A program made the position numbers and the translations under genes. Below the pieces are notes generated by a model that did no database searches, was not told the DNA's origin, and worked only from the letters and a program-made list of their open reading frames with translations. Shown in pieces: positions 61,950 through 64,000 of a stretch of DNA of 64,000 nucleotides. Source of the DNA: Bradyrhizobium sp. 4 (GTDB lineage Bacteria; Pseudomonadota; Alphaproteobacteria; Rhizobiales; Xanthobacteraceae); the NCBI RefSeq assembly GCF_023100905.1, contig NZ_CP064686.1, positions 3,844,001-3,908,000 of the forward strand, read 5' to 3'. How positions within the stretch are numbered: position 1 is the stretch's first letter; each line of letters begins with the position of its first letter.

Positions 61950-64000
61950 ATGAGCTTCCGTCCCTTCACGAGCGAGTCCTACGCGCAAGACGACCGGCCC
62001 GAAGCCTGGCGGGACGTGCTCGCCGCGGTCGGCCTGCAGCCGGCGGCAGGCCATTCCTTCCTGGATGGGCACGCAACGGCGTCACATCGCCACGCCGCAG
62101 GCGTTGCGCTGACGCGCATGGCGGCCGGCGCCCAGACCATTGGTCCGCGTTCGCAGGCCAACGAAGACCTGCCGATTGCGCTGATGCCGGTCGAAGACGG
62201 CATGGTGCTCAACAGTGCCGGCGGCCATCGCATCGTTCCGGTGGGCCATCTCGTGCTGCTGCCGCGGAGCGGGGACTGGAGTATCGTGTTCCAGCGCGAC
62301 ATGCGCGCCATCGTGCTGTCGGTGACGTCGGACGCGCTGCACGGCCGCCTCTCGGCCAGGCCGCGGCTCGGCGAACCCAGGGTCGTTCCGCCCAGCGGCT
62401 TTGCCGACGTCTTCGCGCGCTTGATGGACGCGACCGCGCGCACGCTCGACACCCTGAGCGATGCCGAATGGAATGCGGTCACGCAGTCGCTCGTCGATCT
62501 CCTGCTGACACTCGCCCATCAATTGGCGGCTTCGACGTCCGACGCCGGATCGAGCGCGACGCAGTCGGCACTCCTGCACCGGATCTGCCAGAGCATCGAA
62601 CGCCGCCTCGACGATCCCGAGCTGGTGCCCGCGCGCGTCGCGCAGGCCGAAGGAATCTCCGAGCGCTATCTGCAAAAGCTGTTCGAGACGGTCGGCGACA
62701 ACTTTACTCACTACGTGCGCGAGCGACGGCTGCAGCGCGCCTGGGCCGATTTGTCCAATCCGTCCGAGGCGCATCGTTCGATCTCGGAGATCGCCTACGC
62801 CTATGGCTTCGGCGATTCCGCGCATTTCAGCCGCGCCTTCCGCCATCGCTTCGGACTGCCGCCGCGCGAGTTTCGCCAGCAGGAGGCGGAGCGGGCGACG
62901 ACGCAGCATGGGATAACCGGTCAGCGCGGCTGGCCGCAGGATGCGCTGGCGCAGCTTCGCGTGCACCAGGCGAGTGCCGAGGCGCGCGGCAATCTCGCCC
63001 GTACCGACATCGATGAGCCGAGGACGGCCGAGCGCAAGCATCATCATCTTCCGGTCGAAGCCGACCGTGTTCATTGGGGATATTTCAGTCGCTCGTTACA
63101 GCCGCAGCTCGAGATCGCCTCGGGTGATACCATCACCATCGAAACCCTGACGCAGCACGCCTCCGACGATCCTGAGCTGATGATCGCGGGCGATGCCGCC
63201 GCCGAAGACGTATTCGGCTGGACCAAGGCGAGGAAGAACGTGGATCGCCGCGGCGCGGGTCCGATGGATGCCAGCATATTCGGGCGCGGCGCCGGCGAAG
63301 GCTTTGGCGTACACATCTGCACCGGGCCGGTGTCGGTGAAGGACGCCCAGCCCGGCGACGTGCTGGAAGTGCGGATCCTCGACATCGTGGCGCGCACAAG
63401 TCGCCATCCGAAACATTCAGGCCGCGTGTTCGGCTCCTCGGTCGCGGCCTGGTGGGGCTATCATTACGACGAATTTCTGTCAGGGCCGAAGCCGCGCGAG
63501 GTCGTGACGATCTACGAAATCTTCGACGACACCGATGCGCCGCACGCCCGCGCGCTGTATTCCTATCGCTGGGAGCCGCAGACCGACCCGTTTGGCGTGG
63601 TGCACTCCACTTACGACTATCCCGGCGTTCCCGTCCTGCCCGGCACGGTAAAGCGCCGCCACGCCGTGCTCGACGGCATCCGCATTCCCTTGCGCCCCCA
63701 TTTCGGTGTGATCGCGGTGGCGCCGCGCGAGGTGGATTTCATCGACTCCGTGCCGCCGTCCTATTTCGGCGGCAATCTCGACAATTGGCGCCTGGGGAAG
63801 GGGGCGACCGTCTATCTTCCGGTGTCCGTCCCCGGCGCATTGCTGTCAGTCGGCGATCCCCATGCCACGCAAGGCGACGGCGAATTGAGCGGCACCGCGA
63901 TCGAATGCTCGATGACCGGAACGTTCGAGGTGATCCTGCACAAGAAGGCCGATCTCGCCGGCCGGCCCTTCGCCGATCTCTCTTATCCCTTGATCGAGAC
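61950..64000 (+). CDS. AraC-type regulator fused to an acetamidase/formamidase domain (partial)
   Basis: One uninterrupted frame of 683 codons runs to the window edge. Residues about 1-200 match the ligand-binding part of AraC regulators (MSFRPFTSESYAQDDRPEAW). Residues about 215-318 are the double HTH: SERYLQKLFETVGDNFTHYV from 238 and ISEIAYAYGFGDSAHFSRAF from 278. After a ~55-aa polar linker a complete family start of acetamidase/formamidase begins at 374 (VHWGYFSRSLQPQLEIASGD). It continues through GAGEGFGVHICTGPVSV, FGSSVAAWWGYHY and SVGDPHATQGDGELSGTAIE. It is homologous to the enzyme just upstream. GTG 61851 is an alternative earlier start, and a GTG at 62958 could begin a separate enzyme. 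Confidence 0.88.
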   Translation, partial: MSFRPFTSESYAQDDRPEAWRDVLAAVGLQPAAGHSFLDGHATASHRHAAGVALTRMAAGAQTIGPRSQANEDLPIALMPVEDGMVLNSAGGHRIVPVGHLVLLPRSGDWSIVFQRDMRAIVLSVTSDALHGRLSARPRLGEPRVVPPSGFADVFARLMDATARTLDTLSDAEWNAVTQSLVDLLLTLAHQLAASTSDAGSSATQSALLHRICQSIERRLDDPELVPARVAQAEGISERYLQKLFETVGDNFTHYVRERRLQRAWADLSNPSEAHRSISEIAYAYGFGDSAHFSRAFRHRFGLPPREFRQQEAERATTQHGITGQRGWPQDALAQLRVHQASAEARGNLARTDIDEPRTAERKHHHLPVEADRVHWGYFSRSLQPQLEIASGDTITIETLTQHASDDPELMIAGDAAAEDVFGWTKARKNVDRRGAGPMDASIFGRGAGEGFGVHICTGPVSVKDAQPGDVLEVRILDIVARTSRHPKHSGRVFGSSVAAWWGYHYDEFLSGPKPREVVTIYEIFDDTDAPHARALYSYRWEPQTDPFGVVHSTYDYPGVPVLPGTVKRRHAVLDGIRIPLRPHFGVIAVAPREVDFIDSVPPSYFGGNLDNWRLGKGATVYLPVSVPGALLSVGDPHATQGDGELSGTAIECSMTGTFEVILHKKADLAGRPFADLSYPLIE

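Noticed and set aside
1..64000. CRISPR arrays, rRNA genes and IS transposases
   Set aside because: Searched for by eye; no regularly spaced long repeats, rRNA-like blocks or transposase motifs were seen.

Overview
The window looks like a chromosomal segment of a high-GC alphaproteobacterium of the Bradyrhizobium/Nitrobacteraceae type. The basis is strong GC at third codon positions, an aapJQMP amino-acid transporter divergent from a metC-like gene, several tiny Bradyrhizobium-style conserved proteins, a NodT-type outer-membrane factor, and a REP palindrome of the rhizobial kind. This is inferred from gene content; no database search was possible.

Layout. (1) 1-4876 holds small hypothetical and envelope proteins, a DUF2171-like protein, and a PLP-fold protein followed by a small membrane protein. 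(2) 4877-15616 is a ~10.7-kb integrative element at the 3' end of a tRNA-Arg(TCT) gene. A 15-bp piece of the tRNA end is repeated exactly at the far end. It carries an orphan primase-C-terminus-like protein, an AT-rich array of short repeats, a zinc-finger protein, an HK97-type prohead protease and major capsid protein (the latter with an unusual N-terminal hydrophobic segment), a tape-measure-like protein, a probable Ntn-hydrolase-like phage protein, a lipoprotein/small membrane protein pair on the opposite strand, a possible excisionase-like protein, and a tyrosine integrase with Ala where the first catalytic Arg is expected. I see no terminase, portal or tail tube. (3) 16081-27208 is an envelope region: alpha-2-macroglobulin and pbpC, then a GT39/ArnT-like transferase, a PAP2 phosphatase, a polyprenyl-phosphate GT2 and a LAB_N protein that probably modify lipid A or another surface glycan.

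(4) 27219-35159 holds a Na/Pi cotransporter-PhoU protein, metC and aapJQMP. (5) 35260-42220 holds three tandem TPR plus O-GlcNAc-transferase-like (GT41) proteins. All start with TTG behind a shared leader, and copies 1 and 3 show a footprint of gene conversion. (6) 42357-53835 holds DUF805, cysK and a four-gene MdtABC-like RND efflux operon. (7) 53877-57553 holds a DTW-domain tRNA modification enzyme, an ABC-2 polysaccharide exporter pair, tRNA-Cys and small proteins. (8) 57985-64000 holds a nitrogen-compound uptake and hydrolysis unit: a binding protein, a fused ABC permease-ATPase, a formamidase/acetamidase, and an AraC-type regulator whose reading frame runs straight into a second formamidase/acetamidase domain, cut off by the window end.

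The two most unusual things are the AraC-formamidase fusion beside its stand-alone enzyme paralogue, and the minimal capsid-encoding tRNA-Arg element that lacks recognisable packaging genes.
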